DNA of 64,000 bases from Coriaria nepalensis (lineage: Eukaryota > Streptophyta > Magnoliopsida > Cucurbitales > Coriariaceae). The stretch's first letter is position 1, and the number at the start of each line of letters is the position of its first letter. The translations under genes were made by a program, and so were the position numbers. This document shows, piece by piece, positions 24,140-36,669 of this stretch. Location: positions 7,571,501-7,635,500 of the forward strand of contig CP114489.1 of the NCBI GenBank assembly GCA_027186245.1. The letters run 5' to 3'. The notes beneath the pieces were generated by a model that saw only the letters and a program-made list of their open reading frames with translations, was not told the DNA's origin and made no database searches.

Positions 24140-25787
24140 CTAAAATTTTACATAGCGCTTTTGCTCTAGTTTCGAGGAGGTTCAACAAATTACAATGGTA
24201 TATGACTTAGTTCTCTAATCACTTCTTGAATAATTCTTGTTACTTGTTTTGAACTATCACATGAACAAGCGTACACCTACGCTTCATGAGTTGCTCAAAA
24301 TGCTGCAAACAGTTAAGGGGTCTCTAAAGAAGGAAAATATTGTGTTGATTATTCGAACCATTATCGCTAAGAAAGGCAAGACCAAGTTTCAAAAATAGGA
24401 AAAGAAGGATTCCCTCAAATCAAAGAAGGTCATCTCTAAATACATGAAAGGAAAGGAGGGAAAGTGTTTCCATTGTGGTAACACTGGACATTGGAAGTGG
24501 AATAAAAGTCTTGCCTAGCTCCTATTCCGAAGAAGAAGAATAATGATGCTAAAAGTATATTCATGATTCAAGTTAGCATTTCTTCTAGTAAATTTTCTAC
24601 TTAGGTATTAGATATCATATGTGGATCTCATATTTGTACTAATACGCAGAAACAAAGAAGTAGAAAAAGCTTGAAGAAAGGAGAAGTGTTCCTACCAGCG
24701 GGCAATGGAGCAAGAGTTGCAACTTTACCCATAGGACCTTATGTTTTATATGTACCTACGGGCTTAGACTTGGTTTTAAAACACTACTTTTATGCACCTT
24801 CCATTAGTAATAATATTGTAATTGTTTCTACACTTGTTAAAGAGGGATGTACCTTTTCTTTCAAGGACAATATTTGTGATATTTTCTTTAGTGGTTTACC
24901 TTATGAGAGTGGCTCCCTTGTTAATGGTTTGTATATCTTGAATGAAAATGATAAACTTGAATGTTGAACATGTTAAGAAATGTAAGTTTGATACAAATCA
25001 AATTTACCTTTGGCATTGTTGATCAGGTCAATGCAAAATAGGTAAGAATGAGGAAGTTGCATAAAGATGGATACCTTGATCTATTTGATTATGAATTGAT
25101 GCCGACATGAAAATCTGGTACTTGGAAAAAATATCAAATCTCCATTTAGTGGAACTTAGAAATATTGATTGAGTTGTTGAGACAAGTACAGACCAATGTA
25201 TATAAGCCATGATAACTTCAACTAGAGGTGCTAACTCTTACTTCATTACCTTTATTGATGACCTCTTAGATTTACATATATTTATCTTATGAAGTATAAG
25301 TTGAATCATTTGGTAAATTCAAAGAGTGTATAAATGAAGTAGAAATATAATTAAGCAAAAATATTAAAATCCTTCAAACAGATCGAGGTGGTGACTACTT
25401 AAGCCAAACCTTTGTTGACTATCTTAAATAGAATGAAACTCTCTGCTAGTGAACTTCTTTTAAAACACCACAGTTGAATGGTATTTTGAAATAGGGGAAT
25501 CATATTTTGTTAGACTATGTCTGGTCAATGATGACATGTATTGAGCTTCCTGTGTCATTCTAAGATTATGCTCTAGAAAGCTCTCCTTAACAGAATTTCC
25601 TCTAAATCAATATCAATTACTCTATAAGAGATATGGAAGGGTAAGACAACATTGTTTCACCATATTTGGATATGGAGATGCATATCCACTGAGTATCCCA
25701 AACTCAAGAAGTCCTTTCCATGCATACTATTCTTCATCCTTGGCCCCTTTCATTTTAATTTTGGCATTCGTAAGCATGTTAAGAAGA
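24140..25787 (+). pseudogene. Broken copia gag-protease-integrase, copy 3
   Basis: The same content again, with the zinc knuckle near 24466 and the 98-codon frame at 24671-24967. Its right end is followed by CTATGCACGG instead of another unit, and from there the sequence reads as a copia gag on the opposite strand. This flank and the left flank of copy 1 are the two unique edges to test for the true copy number. Confidence 0.75.
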
Positions 25788-25790
25788 CTA

Positions 25791-26340
25791 TGCACGGAAG
25801 GATCCATCTTACTTATGTGATATTGTAGGATAAAAGATGAGTATGAATCTGAGAGTGATTAGATGATTATATCATTATATAATTCAAGGTCTATGTCGAA
25901 GCCTACACAATCAAACTGCTCTAAGCATTCGATAATTTTCACCACGTGTTCTTCAACATGAATGTTTTTAGCCATCCTCATTTCAACTAATGCTTTCTAG
26001 GCCTCATACCTCTCACTAAGAACATGACTACCCTAAATCTATTTAGGTAGTTAATGATGTTCATGGCATGCATTCCATCGTACATGATTTGAAGTTGTTT
26101 TGACATAGATGTTAACATAATGGTATGCATCTTCTCATCTTATTCCAACCACTTGGTCCAAGAATCCCTCTCTTTTTGAGTTGCATTCTCTCAAGAAGAA
26201 GCAAGCTTCTTTCATTCTCATATCCAATATATGAGCAAGGTTTCATTCTTGAGAAAAGATATGAATTGCTTATACCAATCCTTGAAGTTAGTCCCCACTA
26301 ACTTGTTGATTTCAAGAATCGATACCGACAAACTATTCGT
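25791..26340 (-). pseudogene. Copia gag N-terminal part, minus strand
   Basis: The minus-strand reading contains ENATQKERDSWTKWLE, then DEKMHTIMLTSMSKQLQIMY, DGMHAMNIINYLNRFRVVMF and later KTFMLKN. This follows the UBN2/gag pattern of plant copia elements (W...ADxxxRxxIxxSMSxxLQxxYE... AxEMWxxL). Stops and shifts break it. It is truncated at 25790 by the plus-strand triplicated segment, and its leader and LTR follow to the right, so it is the 5' part of a minus-strand element. Confidence 0.6.
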
Positions 26341-27930
26341 CACAACCTGCTTTCATAAAAAGAAAAATAAAAATGTGCAACATAAGTAAATTGTAAACCT
26401 ATCAATCACTAAAATTAAGTGATAATTTAATTCTAGTAAATCTCCCCTTACTTTGTCATAATCCACACTACCTTTTTAGTAAAGCGGGAAAAACTATTTT
26501 CTCTTAGTGGGTAAAGGACCCCCTCATCGAGTATTATAGTCTTACATATCCGTAGCCAACTACAATTGATATGCAAGGTAGCAAAACAACTTTGCTATTA
26601 CATCACATATAACTCCTTTATTTCCTCTAGAAGAATATGGTTTCACGTGTCTGTAGCCAACCATATCTTCTAGTTAAGCTTAATCCAAAATGTTCATGTG
26701 ACATAACAGGTACTTGAACTAATCGTCCCAATGTGTCCATAGCCGAATATAGTTAGAATATTGTGATCACATGCAACATATGCATTTAAGTAACAAATGA
26801 ACTTATATATTAATAAACCATTAACCCATATATCTCCATAGCCAATTAAATGATTGATTAATCTTAAATTCATTATAATGTTTCAAAAGGCACTATGCAA
26901 GACATTCTTACATATCTTACAAGCTTAATACTATCAAGAAGGGATTTATTTATTGATCTCACAAAGATCCTATTGATTCACAATCAATATTGTGATATTC
27001 TATATTGAAACTACTATGCATGCATCACATCTTTCACACATATGCTCCAAAAATTCAACATACATTTTATCCATCAATTTCATCTATTCTCATATTATGC
27101 CCATCATGTTTTCTTTAAGTCAATGTTAATTTCCAAGCTTGAAATATTTCAAGATTTAAAAATTTTTAGTTGTTGGAAAAACCTATTCTCAATTTAGAAC
27201 TCTTTCTAAATCAAGGAATCGAAATCTATAAAAACAATTTAAATTTCAAATCCACATTAAAATTAAAACTTTTCTTATACATTCAAAGAATATTCAATCA
27301 ATATTAATTGTTATGAAAACTAACACTTTGCAACTTTTGCAACATTTAATTTTCATGTCAATTAATACCATACATTTCAACAATTCTAATTTATTAAATA
27401 TTTTTTCAATCAACTTGAAAAGATTAAATTTCGTTTATGAAATTTCCAGACAATCCAAATTTTTCATAATTTAGTCGTTCCATAAAATGAATAATCTAAA
27501 ACAAGCCCAACTCAACATGTCAAACATAGTGGGCATGATCCAAACCCATTCGATTAAAGCGGGAACCTACCCACAGTCAATTTCGAGCAAGGGGACCCAC
27601 CACAACCCAAGAGAAGGTCTTGGCAACCGACATGCTGCTGCTGTTAGTGTGTGTTAGTGGCTACCACACCCATGCTACAAAGTAGTGCCACATGCGGTGG
27701 AGATGGAGCTATGGCTCCCAATCATTTCGAGTAGCGGGCTTTACCTTTTCTAAATCATGAATTTGAGATCTAGTCTCCATCCCACTTTTTGGGTCACTTT
27801 TCAAAAATTTCAATCCACTATTCATTTGCTCACAAATCCTGAAAATACAAAATGAGCACAATACAAGCATACACAAATCGATTGGACAAAACCTAACATT
27901 TGGGCATACAACCCAAGACTTTAATAACAC
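26341..27930 (-). other. Copia leader between gag and LTR, minus strand
   Basis: Non-coding, AT-rich. It shares with the leader at 34.7-35.2 kb the recurring motif (C/T)CCGTAGCCAA(C/T)TA(C/T)A followed by ATG(C/A)AAGGTAGCAAA (near 26550 and 34770). Open frame 27709-27930 has no recognised domain. No clear primer site was found next to 27931. Confidence 0.45.
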
Positions 27931-29490
27931 TGTTAGTCAATGAATCTTCTTACCTGGAACGAAATGCTATATTACAAACATGGCTTCCGGATATCCAATT
28001 TCACAATTTTGAATTTATCATCTAACTAGAAATTAAATCAAGAAGAGGGTAAGAAGAGAATAGATATACCAAGCCAACTCTCCATTGAAAATCATACGGT
28101 TTTCCACCCAAGCACCAATTCAGCCACTGTACCCGCTGCCGACCACCATTTTTTCGCCATTCACTTGGTCGGATCTGAATCATTATCCATTCCAAGATTG
28201 CGATAACTCAAATGCCTAGTTTGGTTCTCAACTCATAATAACTCAAAGGCTTTTTTCTAGTTTGGTTCTCAACTCATGAGAATCAAACTTTGGAAGGGAA
28301 TAAGCTTTGAGAGAAAAGATGACTCTCACCTCTCTCTCTCTCTCTTTCTCTCTCTTTGGGCGACACCCTTACCATTAGGATCTAGGGTTTTAATGATCAT
28401 TTTATAAGGAACATTAGCTTTAGGCCCTAGGTTAAAGTTGGACTCTAAAGCTTGGTTCCCTTTGAACTAGTGTTTGGCTTCCTTTGTCCGTTTTAATTTC
28501 AAATTCCCAGAAAATTAAAACCAACAAACAATTCCAAATTAAAATCCAACTTTCCCATGTAAAGTATGGACCTTTAATTTGAGCCTTTACTATTTACTCG
28601 ATTTAGCCTATTAACACTTTAATGATTAAACTTAACAAATGAACAAATTAAACTAATTAATAATTTAGCTCTTAAATCAAGTTCTCTATGAATGAGTCAT
28701 ATTTTCAAATTAAGATCTTAACCTAGACCCAGTCATCCTTTATGTGTGTGATCTAATAAGTTCTATATTACACTGGTAAGTGGGCCCCACAATAGCTTAT
28801 GAATTTTATTCATTCTTATGAATGAACCATTTAAATCTTAGAACCCTTTTTTTATCAAATGGTTAATTTAATCATCTTACATGATTGATTAACTCTATAC
28901 TGTCGAACTCACATTATCCTCTAGTAAAGCATACGGGCCACCCGTGTAATGCAAAGTTCAAAAAATCTCACAAGAACCTATCGTAACTATTACTATACCA
29001 AAATTATCATTCCATCTATGCCAAAATCCTATGAATTCTAGGGCATAGCTTAATGGCTAAACCTCACTAGACTTGACCATATGAGAAATGTACTTCTTTT
29101 ATACAACATAAATAATGGATCAATGAATCTTTTCCAACCATTCTACTTTATAAGAATTCCTTGTTGTATAAGGAACATCACGCATAGGATATATCCTCTT
29201 ATGATAAGGTCATGGATCTCTTCTTATCACCAAATAGACTGCATGTACAAGAACACACATCTAATGGTTCATCCTCTTAGTGACCCATGGTTAAGGTCAC
29301 ATTGAATGATATTAAAGCATGATATCTCATATGTCAGTATTGTGGTGATCTGAGGTCTGAGAAAATACCATAGTCATTACTTTATGGATAATCCACAACA
29401 TAATTCATAAATTAAAAAAATTTCGATTAAATCCAAAACTTGATTATCATAAAAACATATTACAACCAAGATCAAGATCATATCAATATA

Positions 29491-29493
<3 letters not shown>
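27931..29493 (-). repeat. LTR, minus orientation (same long-LTR family)
   Basis: The left edge TGTTAGTC at 27931 equals the left edge of the LTR at 12064. Blocks such as GTGGGCCCCAC near 28788, GGTTAATTTAATCATCTTACATGATT near 28861 (shortened here in the other copies) and the text around TCATTCCATC near 29008 occur in the same order in the LTR at 12.1-13.7 kb. The right end is unclear because an AT microsatellite lies there. Confidence 0.5.
28331..28358. repeat. (TC)n microsatellite
   Basis: An uninterrupted and then slightly broken run of CT dinucleotides within the minus-strand LTR. Confidence 0.9.

Positions 29494-29530
<37 letters not shown>
29494..29530. repeat. (AT)n microsatellite
   Basis: A pure run of about 18 AT units between two LTRs. 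Such runs are highly variable and self-complementary. Confidence 0.95.
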
Positions 29531-29532
<2 letters not shown>

Positions 29533-31449
29533 CGGAAAGTGCAGTAATGTCTCATGGAAACTTTAATTTAGAGAATCAAGAATCTTACCTTTCTTGATTA
29601 CATAACTGAACCATATCTTCTCCTTAGCCGAATCCCATAGGAAGATATAGGCGCCTACATGTTTGCCTTCTAATAGCTATCTACACAATTTATTTGACTC
29701 AGCTCACTTTGTACTTCAATGTACAATACATGAACCAAAAAGCCCAAGGAAAAGGAATAGAAAACTCTCTTTTTCTCTCTATAATTTCTTCAAAGTTCAA
29801 TTAGAGAAACACACTTATTCGGTCAGCCTTGTACAGAACCTAATATAGTGCTCTATAAGTTTTAGGTTACCATAAAATTAACTTGTAACTTTGACTCAAT
29901 CAACTGTTGACTAAGTCAAAAGTTCTATTAATCTAATTAGGTGAACAGGGTCATTACCCATCACTTTTGGCCAGCCACTATGTGGATATTATTTGATCAA
30001 CTCTTTGATCAATTTAGCGCATGAAATCCTATTAACAATTTTGCTCATTAACCATTTAATATCCAAATGTTAATTACAAACTTTTGAGACTCTTTTATAA
30101 TTAAATAAATAGTCTCGTTGTCAATTATTAATTTCTAATTAAACTGATCTCATCTAAGTTAAGCTAGAAATTATCAAAACATTTATTTAATAAATTACAT
30201 TATTTTTCCCTTGTAGACCGACCGCAAGCTCGATTTCGGTTTTACCCATAAACCTTAACTTGGTTCATTTTTCCGTTTCTTCAAAAAAAATTAAATTGGG
30301 TTACTAAGAACCTTATTGTGTGTGACTAATTAGGTTATACATCATACTAGCGAGAGGGTTTCATATCACTATATAATTTTACCTAATTCTGAATTAGGTT
30401 TATTTAATATAAAACTCTAATTTAAATTAAATGGTTAACTTAATCATCTCATGACCAATTTAACATAAACCTCCCAAGTCAGGTGCATCTCCTAGCAGAG
30501 CGTCAAGACCTCTTGTGAGATGAGAATATATGATCTACCATAAATACCCTATATGACCATAATATATATAGTTTCATCCTTCCATCAACCAACATCATGA
30601 TTCATCATATGGCATGATTAAACAGTTAATCCCCAATAGATGAGTCATATGATTATATTACTCTTTATGAACAATGACAATGGATTTATAGCAAACTTTG
30701 TTCATACAATTACTACTTTACAAATATTCATTTGTTCCATAAAGAATATAATTCATAAGTTTTACTTCTGAATAGAGAAGCGATGGATTCCATTTTGATA
30801 AGTCATAATCTTCATATGCAACATTCTACATCCAACAATTCACCCTTTGTAACCCTTGAATAGGGTTAGGTAAGATGAAACATAAAACATTACATACAAG
30901 ATGTAATGACGACCTTAGTTTTGAGTATTATATGTACTTTAGTTACTAGATAATACTCATTAACAGTTAATATTCTTACTAGTGAGAATATGTACATGTC
31001 ATGCTTAGTGCACTTGGTCTCCACCAAGCACCCCTATAATCATTTTGATGTTCCACTAACATCAATGGTTATGAGACCAATCATCCTAAACTTTTAAGAA
31101 ATGAAATGTATGATAGTTTATTCAAATAATCAATGTCTCTCTTGATTATCTTACGACCATGAATAATTTGTATCATAAGCCTTAAACAACTTGCATCTCA
31201 TCATGGCTTTAAGTGCATAACTTAAGATATAAGACTTTGCCATGATGCATTTAATAAACACAACTCATTAGCTCCAACATAAAGACTAACCATGACAAAT
31301 AAATGATGCATGTACTATTGAATGAGTAAAATAAATAAAAACAATAATATTGTTTATACTTACAAATAAGATTGTACCACACAAAATGTATACGCATTAG
31401 GTCTAACCAATTGGCTTGATGGGATAAATCCAATTCTTTTACACTTTCA
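29531..31449 (-). repeat. Copia 3' LTR, minus orientation
   Basis: On the minus strand it begins TGAAAGTGTAAAAG at 31449, right after a PPT, and ends CTTTCCGCA at 29531, giving TG...CA ends and about 1919 bp. The first bases match the start of the plus-strand LTR at 15651. Internal text around 30060-30150 (reverse of the AATTTAATTAGAAATTAATAA block) ties it to the LTR at 2960-4924. Confidence 0.6.
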
Positions 31450-31463
31450 ATCTCTCACTTGCA
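31450..31463 (-). other. Polypurine tract (PPT), minus strand
   Basis: On the minus strand it reads GTGCAAGTGAGAGAT, then the LTR start. It is equivalent to the PPTs at 15637 and 38096. Confidence 0.7.
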
Positions 31464-31489
31464 CTAAAGTTAATTATTTAATAATTAAA

Positions 31490-34400
31490 TTCACATTTTG
31501 TCAGGATGGTGATCTAGGTTTTCTTGGAAAGGGCCTTTAGTCAGTAGATCTTCTATTTTGTTATTTATATAGACTTTCTATATATTCATGTTCAAATTTT
31601 GAGCCACTATCAGATTAAATGAAATTGAAGTAACATGTGTTTGGACTTTGATAAGACCTAGGTTCCCTTTTGTTTGCACAATTGCATTATTATTTTCGTG
31701 GTCAATGACCACGTCATTAATAATGCAAGGAACCATATCAAGTTCAATTATGAACCTTTAGCCCAAAACACATCTTTTATTGCTTCCAAAGTTGCAATAC
31801 ATTCGGCCATGATAAAGGACTTTTTGGTCGTTTCCTGATCTGAAACCTTTCTAATTTACCAATCCTTTTTTATAGCCCAAAAATCAAAACAACTATTGAT
31901 TTACTATCATCGATATCCGATTGAAAAGTAGAGTCTGTTAAAATAACATCTTTCAATTTGGATGCTCCATATCATTAAGAATATATTCTTAGCCCTTTAA
32001 TCGCTTAAGGATATTCTAAACGGTATCTCAATACTTATCAACCTAATTGTCTTTGAGTATGCTCATAACTCTTAAAAGTGAGGGCCATATTAGGTTGCAT
32101 ACATAGTATAGCATATTCGATAGACCATATCATTAAAGCATAGGGAACCATACTCATACTATACCTCTCTTATCATGTCTATAGACATCTTTTAAGAGAG
32201 GCGGATCCCTTGACTTATTTCCAATAGTCATCTCTTGGAATCCATCATGCTAAATATCTTTAGCAATTTTATCTATGTATGTTAATTGGGTCAAGTTAAT
32301 CAAACTTTTGAATCTATCTTCATAGCTTTTAACAAAAGTTTCATTACCCAAACTTTTATAGAGGAGTATTTTGATGATTACAATTTAACAGATTGCATCA
32401 TAGCTACTTCATTCTCTAGTGAGTAGTATGTCATCTATATAAGGAATTTATGAACATTTTATCCTCTCACTAACATTAGTGTACACATAAAGATCATCTT
32501 CATTTTTAATGAAACCAAATCATTTGATCACTTCATCGAAATGTTTTTCCAATCCATATATAGATCCTTATAGCTGACATAACTTCTTTGTATAATTCTA
32601 TGTGAATACCTCGCATTAAGAATCATACATTCTTAGGAACTATGCATTCTCTATGTGAATACCAAATCATTTAATTCAAGGTTATCATTAAGAATGATTT
32701 TCCACATCATCTTCCCATATTTGATAATCACAGTTGATTGCAAGGTAAGCAATATCTATGCATTCTTTAGGAACTATGCATTCTTTAGGAACTATTCCTT
32801 CATATGCATCTATTTTTTAGAATCTGAGCTACTAATAGCATCATAAAATATCATAGGGTCATCATTCATGACTGGACTCTTACTAAGATTCTCTACTAGA
32901 AATCTGTGTCATTTGGGTCCATTAGAAAAATACTAGACCTATGAATTAGTTGTGCACACTCATATTTCACAATTGCCTCGTTCAAAGGCATCTCAGATTT
33001 TGGTTTAGTGAATATAGATTTCTCGATTTGTAATCATTTTTTGGTTCTTGAATTTCTTCAAGTTCTGTCTAATTCTCACTAGTTCTTTCAAAAATAAAAT
33101 CCCTTTTTGAAAAGGTAATAATTCACATAACAAATATCTTTTGTTATAGAGTATGATAGAAACAACATCCGTTAACATTGCTTTAGGATATTTCACAAAA
33201 TAATACCTTTCAAGCCTAACCTCCAATTATATTTCATATCATAATATGGTTTAATGAAAATCTTCTACAACTCCATATCTCATGTGAAGAATCTTATAAG
33301 GTACGATACCATATCTAATAAGGTACGATATCTAATAAGGTACGATACCTCCACCTTGACATTCTAGGAGGTTTCCATTAAGAAAGAATCTTATTCTTCT
33401 TTTCAAGTAAAACTGATTATCATACTTAATAAACAATGGTTCATAAGTTGTTATTGATTCAAAATCAATTGGACCTAAAATGTCCATAAAATATAACTTT
33501 GTGAATTCTTATTTAGAGTATACACTTTAACTATTACCATAAAAGATCTCATCCAATGATATACTAACAATATTGTTTTTTAACTTTAAAGATGAACCTT
33601 CTTTTTCAAAAGTAGAAACAGTACTTTAGGTAAAGAGTAACTATATAACATCAACGCATTGAATTCTAAATTTAATCCAAAAGTTAGGACGAAATCAAAA
33701 TCACCAAAGCTAATGTAACAACTTTTTGTTCATTTGTTGCCTTTAGGCGTATTTTGTCTTTCTTAAAATTGTATTACTTTTGAGATCAATCATATATCAT
33801 ACATATAGAAAACACATCCGATATCTGATACCTTTCATAGAATATTTATGAGAAACATTATCCTCAAACATCATTATGAAACATTATTATGTTTCATAAG
33901 AGAGGCTTAGTTAGCCTTTCATTTTGTCTTCCAATATTCTTTGCTATTATGGCAGAAACTCTTTTCCATTTCTTTATCCATTCCATCTTATGGAAATTTC
34001 ATACTGTGTAACTACTTTATAAACTATGGAACCAAATTGAATAATTATTAGATTCCTAAGTCAAACTTAGAGATTTAATAATTTTGAAAAATAAGAATTT
34101 GTTAATTAACTAAGTCATTACTTAGAATATTAACAATTGTAACACTTGTTCCCTTTTTCTCTAGTTTCTAAATATCAAAAGATTTTTGGCACTTTTTCTC
34201 TCACAAAGGAGCATTTTGACCATCTTCAACCGAAACAAGGCTTGAGAGATTTGATACGTGTTGTTTTATTATCGATAATCTCAATGATGTGTAACTAACA
34301 ATGTCTTTGAAGCTAGTTATTCATTAATGCAAGTACAATACATGGCATCCCATTAATTTGCTTCAATCACTTCAATACAGTGATCTTTGTTTCAGCATGT

Positions 34401-34600
34401 ACTCATTTAGGAGTACTCAAGATGTCCTAAGTGTTTAATTTGGGATAATAACAATATGTTCATGTCTAAGAACGATTCTTAGATTCCTAATGTTATTCGT
34501 TTGAAAATTTGGTCTAACCAATTAATTCAACTTGTGAATGGACCTTAAAATATGGTTTATTATTGCATATTACATGAATATAAATATCAAAACAACATAA
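31490..34600 (-). pseudogene. Copia reverse transcriptase-RNase H relic
   Basis: Reading the minus strand from the right, scattered RT-like fragments (34.5 to 32.0 kb) are followed by the RNase H motifs LEVIGYSD-type text near 31920 and MAECIATLEAIKDVFWAK near 31800. The PPT and 3' LTR follow. Many stops and frameshifts interrupt every frame, so no long open frame survives. Order and strand agree with the leader at 34.7-36.66 kb and the LTR at 36.67 kb, which together make an old element of about 8.5 kb with gag mostly missing. Confidence 0.55.
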
Positions 34601-34689
34601 TTTAATTTGCATATTAACTACCAAAATCAAAAGTTTTAATAATTTCGGTATCTCCCACTATTTTGTTACGAATTTATATTTACCTTCTT

Positions 34690-36660
34690 TATATAAAAAC
34701 GAGAAAATCATATTTTCTTAATCAGAGCGGGATCCAATCACCGAATAATATAAGCCTATGTTCCGTAGCCAATTATAGTATCTATGAAAGGTAGCAAACA
34801 CCATAGAATTTCCTCTTATGCAATTTTCTTAGTCAGAGCGGGATCCAATCACCGAATAATATAATCCTATGTACCGTAGCCAATTATAGTATCCATGAAA
34901 GGTAGCAAACACCACAGAATTTCATCTTATGCAATTCCCATTACTTCCTCTAAGAAAAATCATAGTCCTAATATGCCATGACCAACTATGATTTTCTTAG
35001 TTAAAGTTCACACAAATATTCTTGTATCTAGCGTTAAACTAGATCCTATAAAGAGTGCATGAATAGTTTTAGAATAAAAACACCACTCAGATACACATCT
35101 CATGTATAAGGAGATAAACGATAATGTTTACAGTAATTATAAGTCCCAACATGTCGTAGCCAACTTATAACCAATGTAAACACCTCACTTATTATAATAT
35201 TTGGAAGGAGAGTTATAACATCTTAATATAATCAAAGGAATGATTTTAAAACAAGCATGTCTCATCAAATCAAACACATTTATATCATGCATCAACTATC
35301 TCATAGTAATTCTGCAAATATGATGTGAAAACATATTTATCTAGCATGCATATAAATGTCACATGATGCATGCATAATAACACCATAATATATATCCATC
35401 TAATGCATCAACATGTTAAAATTGTTAACTTTCATACGCTATGTTGCTTTGTCTTTTAATACATGATAATGTACAGTTTATGTAAATCCAAACAACCTTC
35501 TATATTTAATTAATTTAGATTCTTGGTTATCTTATTTAATGATATTCATTTAGTATGTTTTAACTAATGAAAGGCAGCACAAACAACCAAAGTATTTTCC
35601 TCAACTCCTTAAGGAAAGTTCCCAAAATGTTAACTTTCAAAATTGAGAAAGTTTCCCAATAAGAAAATGTGCTATTTTTAAAAAGTTTCCCAATGAAGAA
35701 CTCTTTCTAAAATAGGAAAGTGTACCAGGCTGGAACCTTTTTCAGATGTAGAACTCTTTTCCTAATTTGGATTGATTATTTCAATAAAGTTTCCTAATTT
35801 AGAACTCCTTTCAATATAGGTTAATTACTCTTAACACTAAATTTCCCTAATTTAGAATACTTCAAAAATAGCTTAGTTACCATAAACATTTTTAGACAAC
35901 CAATTAATGAAATACTTTTCCTTATTTAATGTGATCATAGAATTTCCATATAAACAATTTTTTATGGTTAATTCTACTATTCACATTAAAATTTACCAAA
36001 AATAATTTTTTGGTTAATGGAAGAAATTATCATATTTGACATGATTAGAAACTTTCCATATATACACTTTATATAAATTTTACCAATCACATCAAAACTT
36101 ACCATAAATAATTTAATGTAATTAATTGATTCTAAAAAATGATTTCCTATTCTAATACGTCAAAAAGTTCTTTATAAATAATTTATATTATTAACTCTAT
36201 TTTTCATATTAAAACTTACCAAATAACAATCTAATTAGTAATTTTCATAATCAAAATCAAATTTCAATTATCATATTAAAACTAGGGTAACACCGTAGTG
36301 CCACCGTCGAGCGGGGCAGCACCACAACCGAGGATAGTAAGCAAGCTTTTGTCGCATGCGGGCAATTGCCCAACAATCTGCCTGCGCGGCATAGTTGCTT
36401 TGCGTATCCCATTTCTGCTACCATAGGTGTCTAATTGATGATCTGTTTAATGAAATTTTTGGGAAATTTTGTTATTTACCTATCCTTAAAATTTTATAAC
36501 GAACCAACGATTGGAACTTCAGATATAGAAAATATCGTGCCACTATGCAATGAATCAAACTCATTGTATAGCAACCTTATTCCATTCCACCACCCATGGA
36601 CGGCGATCTTTCATGAATCCAATCGCGTAAATAATTCTGAAATTCATTTGTTTGGTTTTT
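34690..36660 (-). other. Copia leader, minus strand
   Basis: Reversed, it aligns with the plus-strand leader at 4937-6105, for example at 35220-35250 and around 36500 (GAAGTTCCAAT(C/-)GTTGG). A short segment near 36290-36420 is clearly less AT-rich than its neighbours, as is the matching part of the plus-strand copy (about 5290-5500). The 75-codon open frame at 36435-36662 lies in this non-coding leader and is not a gene. Confidence 0.5.
34714..34935. repeat. Tandem duplication, 111-bp unit, two copies
   Basis: GAGCGGGATCCAATCACCGA occurs at 34724 and 34835. The units differ at a few positions (for example AAGCCTATGTTCC and AATCCTATGTACC). It lies in the minus-strand leader. GTAGCCAATTATAGTATC(T/C)ATGAAAGG is repeated inside each copy. 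Confidence 0.85.
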
Positions 36661-36669
36661 AAGATCTCA

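Larger units (their letters stand above)
20844..25790 (+). repeat. Head-to-tail array of three 1648-bp copies of a copia gag-IN segment
   Basis: Units begin at 20844, 22492 and 24140, all with CTAAAATTTTACATAGCGC, and the third ends at 25787. The trinucleotide CTA follows again at 25788-25790 and is the only homology between the two ends of the unit. The three copies looked identical wherever compared, and the 98-codon and 60-codon open frames inside are identical in all three. Each junction (22492 and 24140) creates the same new 68-codon open frame (22356 and 24004), which is absent at the third copy's end. This is either a very recent amplification or an assembly artefact. Confidence 0.9.

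Noticed and set aside
20844..25790. CRISPR-like or satellite reading of the regular repeats
   Set aside because: The unit is 1648 bp of retrotransposon coding debris without spacers and only three copies are present.
29494..29530. AT run as a replication origin or scaffold site
   Set aside because: A simple microsatellite is sufficient explanation; nothing else supports a function.
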